This document shows, piece after piece, positions 1 to 8,651 of a DNA stretch of 64,000 nt. Each line of letters begins with the position of its first letter. The first letter of the stretch is position 1. The stretch covers positions 210,922-274,921 of the forward strand of contig NZ_JAFBDS010000006.1 in the NCBI RefSeq assembly GCF_016908375.1. Reading direction: 5' to 3'. A program made the position numbers and the translations under genes. The notes under the pieces are model-generated. The model was not told where the DNA came from. It was given only the letters and a program-made list of their open reading frames with translations, and made no database searches. This stretch comes from Amphibacillus cookii (lineage in GTDB: Bacteria; Bacillota; Bacilli; Bacillales; Amphibacillaceae).

Positions 1-297
1 ATGCCGATTGTACTTAAGCAATTAGTGGGAAACATTTTATTATTTGTGCCATTAGGATTTTCTTTACCTATTCTTTTCACAAAATTAAATTTAAAAAGTA
101 CAATTTTGATTTGTTTTTTGGTGAGTTTAACCATTGAATGCATTCAATTAGTCTCAAGTATTTTTATAAGATATAATTACAGAGCATTTGATGTTGATGA
201 TCTTTTGTTAAATGTTTTGGGTTCTATTATAGGTTTCTTTGTATTCAAGCTGGCTTTCAAATTTTTAAACAATAACGAATTAATTAAATCAAGTTAA
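1..297 (+). CDS. VanZ-like membrane protein, probably 5'-truncated by the window edge
   Basis: The 98 residues match the C-terminal half of the VanZ-like family, whose members are small membrane proteins; the founding member gives low-level teicoplanin resistance. Visible signatures are GNILLFVPLGFSLP near the start, an E-x-x-Q pair inside a membrane helix (TIECIQL), and RAFDVDDLLLNVLGSIIG near residue 60. Three hydrophobic segments can be seen. The first codon is the first base of the window and has no visible ribosome site, so the true start probably lies outside. The gene runs opposite to topB. Family assignment is fairly secure; cellular role is unknown. Confidence 0.7.
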   Translation: MPIVLKQLVGNILLFVPLGFSLPILFTKLNLKSTILICFLVSLTIECIQLVSSIFIRYNYRAFDVDDLLLNVLGSIIGFFVFKLAFKFLNNNELIKSS

Positions 298-356
298 TTA
301 AAGGATTTTTTAAAAGGGCATGAGAGTAAATAAAGTGGTACCCATGTTAGAGACAA

Positions 357-400
357 ATAAAAAAGATATGAAGTTAAGGGTGCCTCCCTTAACTTCATAT
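357..400 (-). terminator. Intrinsic terminator of the candidate small RNA
   Basis: A perfect 15-bp stem (366-380 with 386-400, loop TGCCT) is followed on the minus strand by CTTTTTTATTTG. There is no T-run on the plus side, so it serves minus-strand transcription and not the VanZ-like gene. Confidence 0.75.
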
Positions 401-530
401 AGAGGCAAGCAAGCGAAGCGCGGTAGGATTTACGAAGAAAATCTCAATTCGCTGTGTCCATTTTCTTGAGATAGTATCAGTTTCCTCAACGAGGCAAATA
501 TTGACCTACGTAATTCCTACCCTTTATATA
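357..530 (-). ncRNA. Candidate independent small RNA with its own terminator (family unknown)
   Basis: This region lies downstream of the topB terminator and contains no convincing reading frame. Read on the minus strand, bases 521-509 (GGTAGGAATTACG) pair with 434-422 (CGTAAATCCTACC) with one mismatch, closing a hairpin of about 100 nt. Inside it two alternative pairings compete: AAGAAAAT with ATTTTCTT, or ATCTCAA with TTGAGAT. A perfect 15-bp hairpin plus T-run follows at 400-357. A TGCCTC segment just before that hairpin can pair with GAGGCA inside it, as in a terminator/antiterminator switch. No gene lies downstream on this strand, so a trans-acting RNA is more likely than a riboswitch. 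I do not recognise the family. Confidence 0.5.
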
Positions 531-545
531 TAAAGCTTATCATGT

Positions 546-598
546 AAAAAAATACCTGTAATTAAAACACTTTTTTTCAAGTATCTTAACCACAGGTA
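546..598 (-). terminator. Intrinsic terminator of topB
   Basis: On the minus strand TACCTGT (598-592) pairs with ACAGGTA (559-553). TTAA/TTAA and ACTT/AAGT pairs extend the stem inward, and seven T residues follow. It lies about 30 bases after the topB stop codon. Confidence 0.8.
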
Positions 599-625
599 CC
601 ATTCTAAAATCTATCATCTATTTTT

Positions 626-2806
626 TTAATCATCATCTTTTTCAAATCGCATTTCCCAGCTAAAATATTTGCTATCAGTTTTCTTTAAGTAAGATAAGTA
701 AGCATTGAACTTTTTCCCTTGTTTATTTGTTAATCCTTTGACATAGGCGCTACCATTAGCAAGTAGCGTTTTCGCCATCGTCTTGGTTACACGTTTTTTC
801 ATCGTCGCAAGAAATTTATCATGCTTCCATAAGACAAATGAGCAACCATTTTTCCAATTACTACAGCCAAATCCTTTTGAGCCTTCTATGACACGATGGC
901 CACAGACTGGACATTTACCAATTACCTCTTTAGTCACGGTTGACTTTGCTGAGTCAGACATCTCTCTAATCGTTAGCCCCTTCGTCTGTTTAATCGTTTC
1001 AACGGCTTGCTTGGTAAACATGTATACTTCGTCTAAATACGACTTCTTAGCAATTCTGCTCTTCTCAATATCAAATAATGATTTTTCCAAACGACCTGTA
1101 AAATTGAGATCAAATAATTGCTTGATCGGAAATGTTGCGACCAGCTTCCTTCCTAATGAAGTACAAGTTAGTGCTTTTTGTTCTCTTTTGATATAGCCAA
1201 CATCAATTAGTTTTTTTATTGTTTCGGCACGGGTTGCGGGTGTACCGATGCTATACCCTTGTAAAATCTCTCCTAAAAAAGAATCATCCTCTTGACTTTC
1301 ATTTTCTTTAACACGCTTACCGCAGCTTTCCATTACACGTAGCAATGTTCGTTCTGTATGTTTTTTCGGTGGCTTTGTCATATGGGAAGATAACGCGGTT
1401 TCAACAACATGCACCGTAGCATTTAATTCAATCGGTGGAAGACGGACTTCTTTTGATTGCATATGCTCAACTTTCTTCCAACCTTCGTTGATTTGCACTT
1501 TGCCTTTCGAATAAAAAATACCTTTTAGTGATTCGTCAACAAGCTTCGTCTTCACTTCGGTTTCCTCGTACTCGGCCACCGGCATAAATTGCATAATTAG
1601 ACGATTTTTTATTGCCGTATAAACGGTCTGTTCATCAACGGATAAGCGCTTTGGCACAAGATAAGTGGGAATAATTGCGCTGTGACCGTCAACTTTAGCA
1701 TTATTAAATACGCGCTTACTTTTATAGAAGTTAACCTCTTGCTTATAAGGAAGATCTTTAGTATGAACAGCAACGACTTCAGCGGTTTTACTAACAAGAC
1801 TCTCTTCAAGTGCCGTGCTTGACGTTCTTGGGTAAGTAATATATTTCTTTTCATAGAGTGATTGCGCAGTTTTCAACACCTTATCAGATGTCCAGCCTTT
1901 GAACTTATTGGTGATATACCCTTGTAAATGGGAAAGGTTAAATAAAAACGGGGGAAATTCTTTCTTTCGCTCAACTTGTTTATCGATTACAATAGCTTGA
2001 CCGTTTTTCACTTTGTTTTCAATCTCTTCAAGCATCGACTGCACCGGAAATTTATCACTTTCCTCGGTATATACGCCTTGATAAGTTTGTTTAGCTTGCG
2101 TTTCAAATGTTGCGACTAGTTTAAAGTAAGCTTTTGGCTTAAACTGTTCAATTTCTAGATCACGGTCATAAATGATCTTTAATGTTGGCAATAGTACTCT
2201 GCCTATATTAAGCACTTTACCTTTCCCCTTTTGGAATTTTAAAGTCGATACAGAGGTCAAGTTAATACCAATGATCCAATCCGTCCATTGTCGACTCAGT
2301 CCAGCATCAAGCAATGGCTTCATTTCTGTGTTTGGTCTAAGGTTCTCCATCCCCCGCTCAATTTCCTTTGGTGTCCATTCATTTAATAACAAGCGGTAGA
2401 CAGGTTTCTTGGTTTTACTATTATAAATAATGCTATCCCCAATCAGTTGACCTTCCCGATCATAATCACAAGCTGATATGATCGACTCCACATCACGCCT
2501 TCGAATAAGTGAATGGATCGTTTTCAACTGCTTAGCTACACCCGTATCACGACGGTGGCGATTGCGAGGGTTCGTTTTCACTTTATACTGAAACGCCGAT
2601 GGAATAAATGGGAAGTTATCAATCTTCCAACTCGCCATTTTTTCATCATAGTCTTTAGCATCATATAATTCTAGCAGATGCCCAAATGCCCATGTAACAA
2701 GATAGTTCGCCCCTTCATAATAACCATCTCGCTTCTGCTTCACATTTAATGCGTCCGCAATATTTTTAGCAACAGACGGCTTCTCTGCAACAAATAATTT
2801 CATCAC
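626..2806 (-). CDS. topB: DNA topoisomerase III
   Basis: Type IA topoisomerase that relaxes negative supercoils and decatenates replication intermediates through a transient 5'-phosphotyrosine. The 726-residue length is usual for Bacillus TopB. The TOPRIM domain opens with LFVAEKPSVAKNIADAL and has the metal-binding D-x-D-x-E motif (ACDYDREGQ; D114, D116, E118). The catalytic tyrosine sits in KYITYPRTSS, Y325. A single C4 zinc finger (CPVCGH...CSNWKNGCSF) lies near residue 650. The gene stands alone with its own terminator. Confidence 0.97.
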   Translation of the reverse strand: MMKLFVAEKPSVAKNIADALNVKQKRDGYYEGANYLVTWAFGHLLELYDAKDYDEKMASWKIDNFPFIPSAFQYKVKTNPRNRHRRDTGVAKQLKTIHSLIRRRDVESIISACDYDREGQLIGDSIIYNSKTKKPVYRLLLNEWTPKEIERGMENLRPNTEMKPLLDAGLSRQWTDWIIGINLTSVSTLKFQKGKGKVLNIGRVLLPTLKIIYDRDLEIEQFKPKAYFKLVATFETQAKQTYQGVYTEESDKFPVQSMLEEIENKVKNGQAIVIDKQVERKKEFPPFLFNLSHLQGYITNKFKGWTSDKVLKTAQSLYEKKYITYPRTSSTALEESLVSKTAEVVAVHTKDLPYKQEVNFYKSKRVFNNAKVDGHSAIIPTYLVPKRLSVDEQTVYTAIKNRLIMQFMPVAEYEETEVKTKLVDESLKGIFYSKGKVQINEGWKKVEHMQSKEVRLPPIELNATVHVVETALSSHMTKPPKKHTERTLLRVMESCGKRVKENESQEDDSFLGEILQGYSIGTPATRAETIKKLIDVGYIKREQKALTCTSLGRKLVATFPIKQLFDLNFTGRLEKSLFDIEKSRIAKKSYLDEVYMFTKQAVETIKQTKGLTIREMSDSAKSTVTKEVIGKCPVCGHRVIEGSKGFGCSNWKNGCSFVLWKHDKFLATMKKRVTKTMAKTLLANGSAYVKGLTNKQGKKFNAYLSYLKKTDSKYFSWEMRFEKDDD

Positions 2807-2911
2807 AACTCTCCAATCTTGAACAACCTTTTAAAACAAGTGCGAACACACGGTCGCTTCTATATTATATCATGATAACTTCATCTTTACTTAGCAATTT
2901 CAAATCATGAA

Positions 2912-3060
2912 AATAAAACAACCTTTAATCAGTGGGGGTGTCCTCCCCACTGGTGGTTAGTTGGGTGAATCAGGACTAGCGTCCGTTTAGCTCCCGCCCA
3001 AACAGATCAGTTCTACTCTCTATTTTGTGGCGGTGTTTTACGGACGGTTATCTGTGAAAA
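2912..3060 (+). repeat. Dispersed structured repeat, family 1, copy 1
   Basis: About 150 bp. It starts with AATAAAACAACCTTTAATCAGTG and ends with ACGGACGGTTATCTGTGA. The same element occurs at 9276, 16421, 23513, 27079, 44158 and 55119, always in this orientation. CGTCCGT near the middle can pair with ACGGACG near the 3' end. This copy lies between topB and the M42 peptidase gene. Confidence 0.85.
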
Positions 3061-3104
3061 AAAAACACCTATTAAAAAGATCAGAAATCTCTAATAGGTG
3101 TTTT
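3053..3104 (-). terminator. Intrinsic terminator of the M42 peptidase gene
   Basis: On the minus strand a 13-bp stem (AAAACACCTATTA, 3104-3092, with 3074-3062) is followed by nine T residues. It starts about 20 bases after the stop codon. The T-run overlaps the end of repeat copy 1. Confidence 0.85.
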
Positions 3105-3122
3105 CGATATTTGAAGCTTACT

Positions 3123-4199
3123 TTAACTGAAAGTAATTTGTTTGACCGTGTCTGCATCCAATCCTTTGATGACCTCAACAATCAATTTAACCGCATGATC
3201 AAAGTCGTCTTGATGTAAAATACCTGCATGTGAGTGGATATAACGCGTCGCAATACCAATCGATAATGCAGGGACACCATTTGCCGTTAAATGAATGGAA
3301 CCACTATCGGTTCCGCCTGCTGCAATGGTTGCATATTGATAAGGGATCTCTTCACGATCTGCCGTTCCTATTACAAAATCTCGTAAGCCTTTATGAGAAA
3401 TCATTGATGCATCATAAATAATAATTTGTGGACCATGACCTAGTTTGCTGTCGGCGTCTTTGGCGGAAATACCAGGTGTGTCTCCTGCTATCCCGGTATC
3501 TATAGCAAAAGCAATATCCGGTTGAATCGCATGAGCTGAGGTCTTTGCACCACGCAAACCAACTTCTTCTTGAACCGTTCCAACGCCATACACCACATTT
3601 GGATGATCGATTTCCTTTAATTGTTTTAATACTTCAATCGCAACCGCACAACCAATCCGATTATCCCAAGCTTTAGCGAGTAATAGTTTTTCATTTTTCA
3701 TCGGTTGGAATTCAAAATAAGGAACGACCGCATCACCTGGTCGCACCCCAAATGATTCCGCCTCTTCTTTGCTTGTTGCACCAATATCAATAAACATATC
3801 TTTAATGTCGTATGGTTTCTTCCGTGCTTCAGCTGGCATAATATGAGGGGGCTTAGAACCGATCACGCCGACAATATTTCCAGATGTCGTGGTAACCGTG
3901 ACACGCTGAGCCAACATGACTTGATTCCACCAGCCACCAATCGTTTGGAAATATAAAAAACCATTATCATCAATCCGTGTCACCATTAAACCAATTTCAT
4001 CTAAGTGGCCTGCAACCATTACTTTAGGACCCGTGTTTTGACCTACCTTTTTAGCAATTAAACTGCCTAGATGGTCAGTATAAACCTCTGTTGCATAAGG
4101 CTCAATATGCTTTTTCATCACCTCGCGCGCCTCACGCTCATTGCCTGAAATTCCGTTTGCTTCTGTTAATTCCTTAAACATCGTTAATGTTTCATTCAT
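3123..4199 (-). CDS. M42 family metallopeptidase (glutamyl aminopeptidase / endoglucanase M-like)
   Basis: Zinc- or cobalt-dependent cytosolic aminopeptidase of the tetrahedral (TET) family; such enzymes trim short peptides from the N terminus. Metal and catalytic signatures are visible in order: GHLDEIGLM near residue 64, [11 protein letters not shown] near 175, [11 protein letters not shown] near 210, AIDTG near 232 and SHAGILH near 320. At 358 residues it is full length and resembles B. subtilis YtoP and YsdC. It is a single-gene transcript with a clear terminator. The substrate cannot be read from sequence. Confidence 0.93.
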   Translation of the reverse strand: MNETLTMFKELTEANGISGNEREAREVMKKHIEPYATEVYTDHLGSLIAKKVGQNTGPKVMVAGHLDEIGLMVTRIDDNGFLYFQTIGGWWNQVMLAQRVTVTTTSGNIVGVIGSKPPHIMPAEARKKPYDIKDMFIDIGATSKEEAESFGVRPGDAVVPYFEFQPMKNEKLLLAKAWDNRIGCAVAIEVLKQLKEIDHPNVVYGVGTVQEEVGLRGAKTSAHAIQPDIAFAIDTGIAGDTPGISAKDADSKLGHGPQIIIYDASMISHKGLRDFVIGTADREEIPYQYATIAAGGTDSGSIHLTANGVPALSIGIATRYIHSHAGILHQDDFDHAVKLIVEVIKGLDADTVKQITFS

Positions 4200-4291
4200 T
4201 TATTGACGGCCTCCTTTAATATCCAAATTAATTATATCGCAATATTAAATAAAGGACAAAAATCTGACACAGTCTCATTTAATCCTAATTG

Positions 4292-4345
4292 CGATCGCAG
4301 GAAAACTAGCTACGATCGCACGAAAAATGGAGAAATCGCATGAAG
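4292..4345. repeat. Short tandem repeat, about 21-bp period
   Basis: Roughly 2.7 degenerate units built on CGATCGCAGGAAAA / CGATCGCACGAAAA / ATCGCATGAAG, with ATCGCA recurring at 4294, 4315 and 4335. It abuts copy A of repeat family 2. No coding sense is seen. Confidence 0.55.
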
Positions 4346-4348
4346 TAT

Positions 4349-4625
4349 GCCCACCAGTCTAAGTAGAGATAAGCAAGGGGTGAGACTTCTGCGGGAATAG
4401 AATGGGCTGAAGATCCACTTGGGGTGTGATCTTTGCGAATCAAGTTAGCTGAAGCCATCCCCGTGAAAAGCGAATTCATGCTTTTCGGAACGACATAACA
4501 TGCTAAACGTATGAGAAGATCGGAGATGGCACATCCATGAAAAAGTAAAGTCAACAAGCCTATTGAATACCGCGTCTATTGAACACGATTAAGGTTGAAT
4601 GACTTTTTTCAGTGTGCGAAAGTAA
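4349..4625 (+). repeat. MITE-like repeat, family 2, copy A (5'-truncated)
   Basis: Shares long near-identical stretches with 5636-5835, including CCAGTCTAAGTGGAGATAAG-like sequence, GACTTCTGCGGGAATAG, GCTTTTCGGAACGACATAAC and the right end TTCAGTGTGCGAAAGT. About 75 bases are inserted before the right end compared with copy B. The left terminal part of the element is missing. The interval 4200-4656 contains no other feature. Confidence 0.75.
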
Positions 4626-4656
4626 GTTACCTCCGGATATTTAATATTTACTTACA

Positions 4657-5283
4657 TTAATCACTATTGTCTATAAATTGATTTATTTCTCTTAGCGTTT
4701 TAACACCATCAATACGTTTTGTTTCTTCTCCTTGTGAATACTTTCTTAAAGATGGTATTTGTGAAACATCTAATTCACTTAACAAGTTTTCATTTTCACT
4801 AGAAGATAACAAATCTACGATAAAAACGTTTTCATTTTTATTAAAACGAAAAAAGGAATCTTTATAAACTGGCTTCATATCCTTACAATAGATACAGCTA
4901 TCCGCACTATAAATTAAAAAATAATTGTCTTTATCACTTTCTTCAATAATTCCTTTTGCTTGAGTTAATGAAATCTTTTCAATCTCCAAATTAGGTTTAA
5001 ACAGCAAAAATAGACCTAAAAATAAAATTAGGGAAACGCTCCAAATAGCAAATAAAAACTTTGCTCTTCTAGTCATGCTCACACTTTTCCCCAAAAAAAC
5101 TTTTGATAATAGATAAATTAAAGTTAATATAATTGTTGGAATTAAAATATAAAGTATAACACCCCAATTTCTAGGAACACCTATGAAGAAAAAGTAGCAT
5201 GTCAAAGCTATTGATATAGTTAATCCAACTAAAGGCTGAAAGGACAGATAAGTAAATATCTTTTGTTTTTCCACACTTTTCAT
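4657..5283 (-). CDS. Membrane-anchored thioredoxin-like protein
   Basis: 208 residues. Three hydrophobic segments (about residues 13-35, 40-62 and 72-93) precede an extracytoplasmic or soluble C-terminal domain. That domain carries SADSCIYCKDMKP, a CxxC redox motif in a thioredoxin-fold setting, followed by a FIVDLL strand and SQIPSLR, which resembles the cis-proline loop. A role in thiol-disulfide exchange at the membrane is inferred. The arrangement suggests a bacteriocin-accessory or PedC/BrcD-like thioredoxin. No bacteriocin precursor is visible nearby, only repeats. Local composition is more AT-rich than neighbouring genes. No named family is recognised with confidence. Confidence 0.7.
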   Translation of the reverse strand: MKSVEKQKIFTYLSFQPLVGLTISIALTCYFFFIGVPRNWGVILYILIPTIILTLIYLLSKVFLGKSVSMTRRAKFLFAIWSVSLILFLGLFLLFKPNLEIEKISLTQAKGIIEESDKDNYFLIYSADSCIYCKDMKPVYKDSFFRFNKNENVFIVDLLSSSENENLLSELDVSQIPSLRKYSQGEETKRIDGVKTLREINQFIDNSD

Positions 5284-5456
5284 TCAATCTTCCTCTCTCT
5301 TTTTCATTTTTTTACATTTTTAAAAATCTAACTGATGATCTACTAGAACTCTAAATAACTAACCTTCCAATAAGGAAATTAATTACCAATTAAATTATAC
5401 TATTTTTACCATAAATATTAAAGTGTCAACTTAAAAAATTATTTAAGTCATTACTA

Positions 5457-5835
5457 AACTTTCTCATCTGAATGTTCAGGTTCAGCCAAGATAGCATAGG
5501 GATAGACCTAATATTAAATATAAGCGTTGACTTTGAATATAGATTTTCGATTGATTATAAACCTTTCGTTTTAGACGCGCAGGTGAGATATGTTCCGCTT
5601 TCCGTGGGCGCGATGGAGCTTACGCATTCAGTATAAACCCCCAGTCTAAGTGGAGATAAGCAAGGGGTGAGACTTCTGCGGGAATAGGATGAGCTGAAGA
5701 TCCACTTGAGGCGTGATCTTTGCGACTCAAGTTAGCTGAAGCCATCCCCGCGAAAAGCGAATCCCTTGCTTTTCGGAACGACATAACATGCTAAACGTAT
5801 GAGAAGGTTGAATGACTTTTTCAGTGTACGAAAGT
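5457..5835 (+). repeat. MITE-like repeat, family 2, copy B (most complete copy)
   Basis: A 379-bp non-coding element with imperfect terminal inverted repeats: left AACTTTCTCATCTGAA (5457-5472) and right TTCAGTGTACGAAAGTT (5819-5835). The interior has GC-rich segments (CCGCTTTCCGTGGGCGCG, CTGCGGGAATAGGATGAGC). Related copies lie at 4349 and 12640. No target-site duplication is evident. Together with flanking AT-rich sequence it fills the gap 5284-5911. Confidence 0.75.
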
Positions 5836-5911
5836 TGGGTTATTTATTAGCAAATGGTTGTATTGCTGTATATTTGTTTGTATACATTAAGGCACAACGC
5901 GTTTTTTTGAA

Positions 5912-5952
5912 AACAAAAAGACGAGCTCAGTAAAATTAATACTGCTCGTCTT
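5912..5952 (-). terminator. Intrinsic terminator overlapping the dUTPase stop codon
   Basis: On the minus strand AAGACGAGCAGTA (5952-5940) pairs with TACTGAGCTCGTCTT (5932-5919) with one bulge, then TTTTGTTT follows. The upstream arm lies within the last codons and the TAA (5938-5936) is in the loop. Confidence 0.8.
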
Positions 5953-6421
5953 GACGTTTGAAATTAACTTCGTTTTTGCTTAAGTAAGCTGCTTTTATGT
6001 CTTCAGCCGTAAAGCTTAGTTGCTCGCCTAATGTTAAAAATAAACCGAATACAGTTAAGTAACTGGCTTGTGTCTGATCGTCTCTGAAATAATCAATGGC
6101 ACGATAGAGTTGATTAAATAAATCAGTAAGCTCTCCACTAAATGGTAAAGCATCAACTTCCTTTACCTGAAAGCCCTTGTCTAAGCCTAAAGACAAAATG
6201 AAATGAATGCCATCAACATATTCCTCCAATATAACGTCGCGAGGACTTGGCTCTTTCAGACTCCAAAACTTAAAACATCTTGTTTCATTTGCCAGTTCCC
6301 CTAATTCAACAAATAAAGCCAATATTTTATGATCAAATAATTGTTGATCAGTGATGTTATGATTTGCTTCAATATATTGATCTAACTGTTGCTGCATTTC
6401 AAATAATTCATTCCAGTTCAC
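5936..6421 (-). CDS. dUTP diphosphatase, dimeric all-alpha type
   Basis: Hydrolyses dUTP to dUMP and pyrophosphate, keeping uracil out of DNA. The protein belongs to the all-alpha NTP pyrophosphohydrolase (dUTPase_2/MazG-like) superfamily, seen as ELGELANETRCFKFW near residue 43 and EEYVDGIHFILSLGLDKGF near 70, giving the E-x-x-E and E-x-x-D magnesium ligands. A frame open from 6439 offers GTG and ATG codons. However GGAAGGGA is best spaced (8 bases) from the GTG at 6421, which gives a 161-residue protein starting M-N-W-N-E-L-F. It ends in its own terminator. Confidence 0.88.
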   Translation of the reverse strand: MNWNELFEMQQQLDQYIEANHNITDQQLFDHKILALFVELGELANETRCFKFWSLKEPSPRDVILEEYVDGIHFILSLGLDKGFQVKEVDALPFSGELTDLFNQLYRAIDYFRDDQTQASYLTVFGLFLTLGEQLSFTAEDIKAAYLSKNEVNFKRQDEQY

Positions 6422-6445
6422 AAAAAACATCCCTTCCACTCACTG

Positions 6446-7009
6446 TTATCTTAGAAATTGTCTAACACTCACACCATTCTCCTTCTTTCTAAACAAGAAA
6501 AACAGTGGAAGTAAAGCAATGATCATTCCGGTCATAGTCATCGGTGAAAAATTAGTAATTGACTGACCAATTGCTGTATAAATAATCGCCATTGGAATGG
6601 CAGTATAAAATGATGCTTCCATGTAAGAACGAAAATTCTTGGTTGATTCATATAGTAGAAATGATAACAGATGATAATGAATAAATGGAATTAACCTTAA
6701 AATCGCGATTTGTCCAGTCGTCATATGTGTATCCTGACCAATCAATTTGGTCTTCATACGGATTAAGCGTTTCGTAATCGATGGCATAATTTGTGCCAAT
6801 TTATAAAATAATGCACTCGACAGGACAACACCGATGATTGATAAGATAATCCCAGGTATAATACCAAAAATTAAACCACCCGCAATAAAGATCAGCACTA
6901 CAGGTATAAATAATATAGGGCGAACGACATGTAATAGAATAAATAGCAATGGGGCAATAAGGAGATGTGTATCTCTCAGTATGGCAATATAGCGTTCTAT
7001 TTCATCCAT
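6446..7009 (-). CDS. TVP38/TMEM64 (VTT-domain) family membrane protein
   Basis: 187 residues with about five hydrophobic segments, matching the VTT/DedA-like fold. Family-like features are FIPVVLIFIAGGLIFGIIPG near residue 36 and LRLIPFIHYHLLSFL near 104. Family members are implicated in lipid scrambling or undecaprenyl-phosphate handling, but the role of this Bacillus subgroup is not settled. It ends 24 bases before the dUTPase start and is probably co-transcribed with it. Confidence 0.82.
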   Translation of the reverse strand: MDEIERYIAILRDTHLLIAPLLFILLHVVRPILFIPVVLIFIAGGLIFGIIPGIILSIIGVVLSSALFYKLAQIMPSITKRLIRMKTKLIGQDTHMTTGQIAILRLIPFIHYHLLSFLLYESTKNFRSYMEASFYTAIPMAIIYTAIGQSITNFSPMTMTGMIIALLPLFFLFRKKENGVSVRQFLR

Positions 7010-7077
7010 TACAAATTTAGCCTCCCTTCATTGTCTCTTCAATTTATGATAGGAGACGATTCATTATGTCAAGCTAC

Positions 7078-7338
7078 TTAGCGATATATCCACGTCAATC
7101 CAATCATTTGAGCAACAAAAAGTAAGGGGAGACCGATCCGGAACTGAATATGATTCGTTTTATGTCGATAATAATTCATACCGAAAATAGTCCCTAACGA
7201 GCCCCCTAGTAAACTTATCAACCATATGCGTTTTTCGGGAATACGCCACTTATTTTGTTTAGCGCGCTTTTTATCTCTTTTCATTGTGATTATACCTATT
7301 ATGTTTATGACAATTAAATAGCCAATGATCCCTTCCAT
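7078..7338 (-). CDS. DUF1294 family small membrane protein
   Basis: 86 residues with an N-terminal helix, a basic stretch (KRDKKRAKQNKWRIPEKR) and two further helices. ISLLGGSLGTIFGMNYYRHKT is the characteristic DUF1294 core, as in B. subtilis YsdA, which also lies next to rplT. Function is unknown. In the transcript it lies downstream of rplT, with the rplT terminator between them. Confidence 0.85.
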   Translation of the reverse strand: MEGIIGYLIVINIIGIITMKRDKKRAKQNKWRIPEKRIWLISLLGGSLGTIFGMNYYRHKTNHIQFRIGLPLLFVAQMIGLTWIYR

Positions 7339-7442
7339 TGCCTAACCTCTCTTTTTAAATCTGCAATTTTCATTATAACAGACGCTAGTCACAAGATAAA
7401 GTGTACCGAACTTCGTGTAAATATGTAATTAACCGTTTAAAT

Positions 7443-7481
7443 ATAGAAAAGAGTTGCTTCTTACAGGAAGAAACAACTCTT
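7443..7481 (-). terminator. Intrinsic terminator of the infC-rpmI-rplT operon
   Basis: A 14-bp stem with one mismatch (7449-7462 with 7468-7481, loop ACAGG) lies just after rplT, followed on the minus strand by TTTTCTATAT. Confidence 0.75.
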
Positions 7482-7495
7482 GAATGTTATAAATA

Positions 7496-7855
7496 TTATT
7501 TATTTAATGCGGTTTTGGCTTGATCCGCTAGTTGTGAAAATGCTTGTTGATCAGAAATTGCTAATTCTGAAAGCATTTTACGATTCACTTCAATACCAGC
7601 TAATTTTAAGCCATGCATTAAACGACTATATGAAAGATCATTCATACGTGCCGCCGCATTAATACGAGAAATCCATAATTTACGGAAGTCACGCTTTTTC
7701 TGTTTGCGGTCACGGTATGCATATTGACCTGATTTCCATACTTGTTGTTTTGCCACTTTAAATAGGGCATGTTTTGAACCATAATAACCTTTAGCTAACT
7801 TTAATATGCGTTTACGACGCTTACGTGTAACTGTTCCACCTTTAACACGTGCCAT
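7496..7855 (-). CDS. rplT: 50S ribosomal protein L20
   Basis: Binds 23S rRNA early in 50S assembly. In Bacillus it also represses its own operon by binding the mRNA leader. The 119-residue protein has the standard start [29 protein letters not shown] and ends TALNK. It is the last gene of infC-rpmI-rplT, with a GGAGGG ribosome site just upstream and a terminator just downstream. Confidence 0.99.
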   Translation of the reverse strand: MARVKGGTVTRKRRKRILKLAKGYYGSKHALFKVAKQQVWKSGQYAYRDRKQKKRDFRKLWISRINAAARMNDLSYSRLMHGLKLAGIEVNRKMLSELAISDQQAFSQLADQAKTALNK

Positions 7856-7900
7856 AATAATTCCCTCCTATATATCTAACCGAATATCTGGTGCATTTTA

Positions 7901-8095
7901 TTATCTTGGTAGCATTTGATCAATACGTTTTTGATCGCCTGCAGAAACAAGAGCACTTTTACGTAACTTACGTTTTTGTTTTTGTGATTTGTTTGCAAAC
8001 ATGTGGCTTGTGTATGCATGAGAGCGTTTAAGCTTCCCAGAACCTGTTCTTTTAAAACGTTTTTGTGTGCCTTTATGTGTTTTCATTTTTGGCAT
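7901..8095 (-). CDS. rpmI: 50S ribosomal protein L35
   Basis: A 64-residue, strongly basic protein starting [21 protein letters not shown], the conserved L35 start, preceded by AAGGAGG. Middle gene of the infC operon, 45 bases upstream of rplT. Confidence 0.99.
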   Translation of the reverse strand: MPKMKTHKGTQKRFKRTGSGKLKRSHAYTSHMFANKSQKQKRKLRKSALVSAGDQKRIDQMLPR

Positions 8096-8129
8096 GAGTA
8101 GTTCCTCCTTAAAACATATAAATTAAAGC

Positions 8130-8648
8130 TTATTTTTCATTGACTGGCGCAAGCATTAAGAACATGCTACGCCCTTCCATTTTAGGCTTTTGTTCAATGG
8201 TAGATAGATCTTTACATTCTTCTGCCATACGCTCTAGCACTTTACGACCGAGGTCTTTGTGTGTAATAGCACGTCCTCTGAAACGGATTGATACTTTTAC
8301 CTTATCTCCCTTTTCTAAGAACTTACGTGCATTACGAAGCTTCGTATTAAAGTCATGTTCTTCAATGCCGGGGCTTAAGCGTACCTCTTTCACATTGATA
8401 ATCTTTTGCTTTTTACGTGCTTCTTTATCTTTCTTTTGCTGTTCGAAACGAAACTTACCGTAGTCCATAATACGACATACGGGTGGCTTTGCATTTGGAG
8501 CAACAAGTACTAAATCAAGATTACGATTTCCTGCGATCTCCAAAGCTTCTTGACGAGATTTGACACCAAGTTGATCTCCATTAGAATCAATAAGACGCAC
8601 CTCGCGTGCGCGAATACTCTCATTGACATTCATATCTTTGCTAATAAT
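8130..8648 (-). CDS. infC: Translation initiation factor IF-3, probably AUU-initiated
   Basis: IF-3 keeps 30S subunits free and checks start-codon fidelity. The N-terminal domain ([22 protein letters not shown]), linker and C-terminal domain ([23 protein letters not shown]) are complete. The frame opens ATG-ATT-ATT-AGC-AAA at 8651, but GGAGG lies only three bases before the ATG. Starting at the ATT at 8648 gives six-base spacing and the protein M-I-S-K, matching the Bacillus IF-3 N terminus. AUU initiation of infC is established in other bacteria as the basis of IF-3 autoregulation. If the ATG is used the protein gains one residue. Confidence 0.97.
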   Translation of the reverse strand: MISKDMNVNESIRAREVRLIDSNGDQLGVKSRQEALEIAGNRNLDLVLVAPNAKPPVCRIMDYGKFRFEQQKKDKEARKKQKIINVKEVRLSPGIEEHDFNTKLRNARKFLEKGDKVKVSIRFRGRAITHKDLGRKVLERMAEECKDLSTIEQKPKMEGRSMFLMLAPVNEK

Positions 8649-8651
8649 CAT

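Noticed and set aside
366..400. Terminator of the VanZ-like gene
   Set aside because: The T-run is only on the minus strand, so it ends minus-strand transcription.
783..1196. Open frame of 137 codons on the plus strand
   Set aside because: It is antisense to topB, has no ribosome site and encodes a low-complexity, non-family peptide.
4306..4557. Open frame of 83 codons on the minus strand
   Set aside because: It lies entirely inside the MITE-like repeat copy A and is not kept open in copy B.
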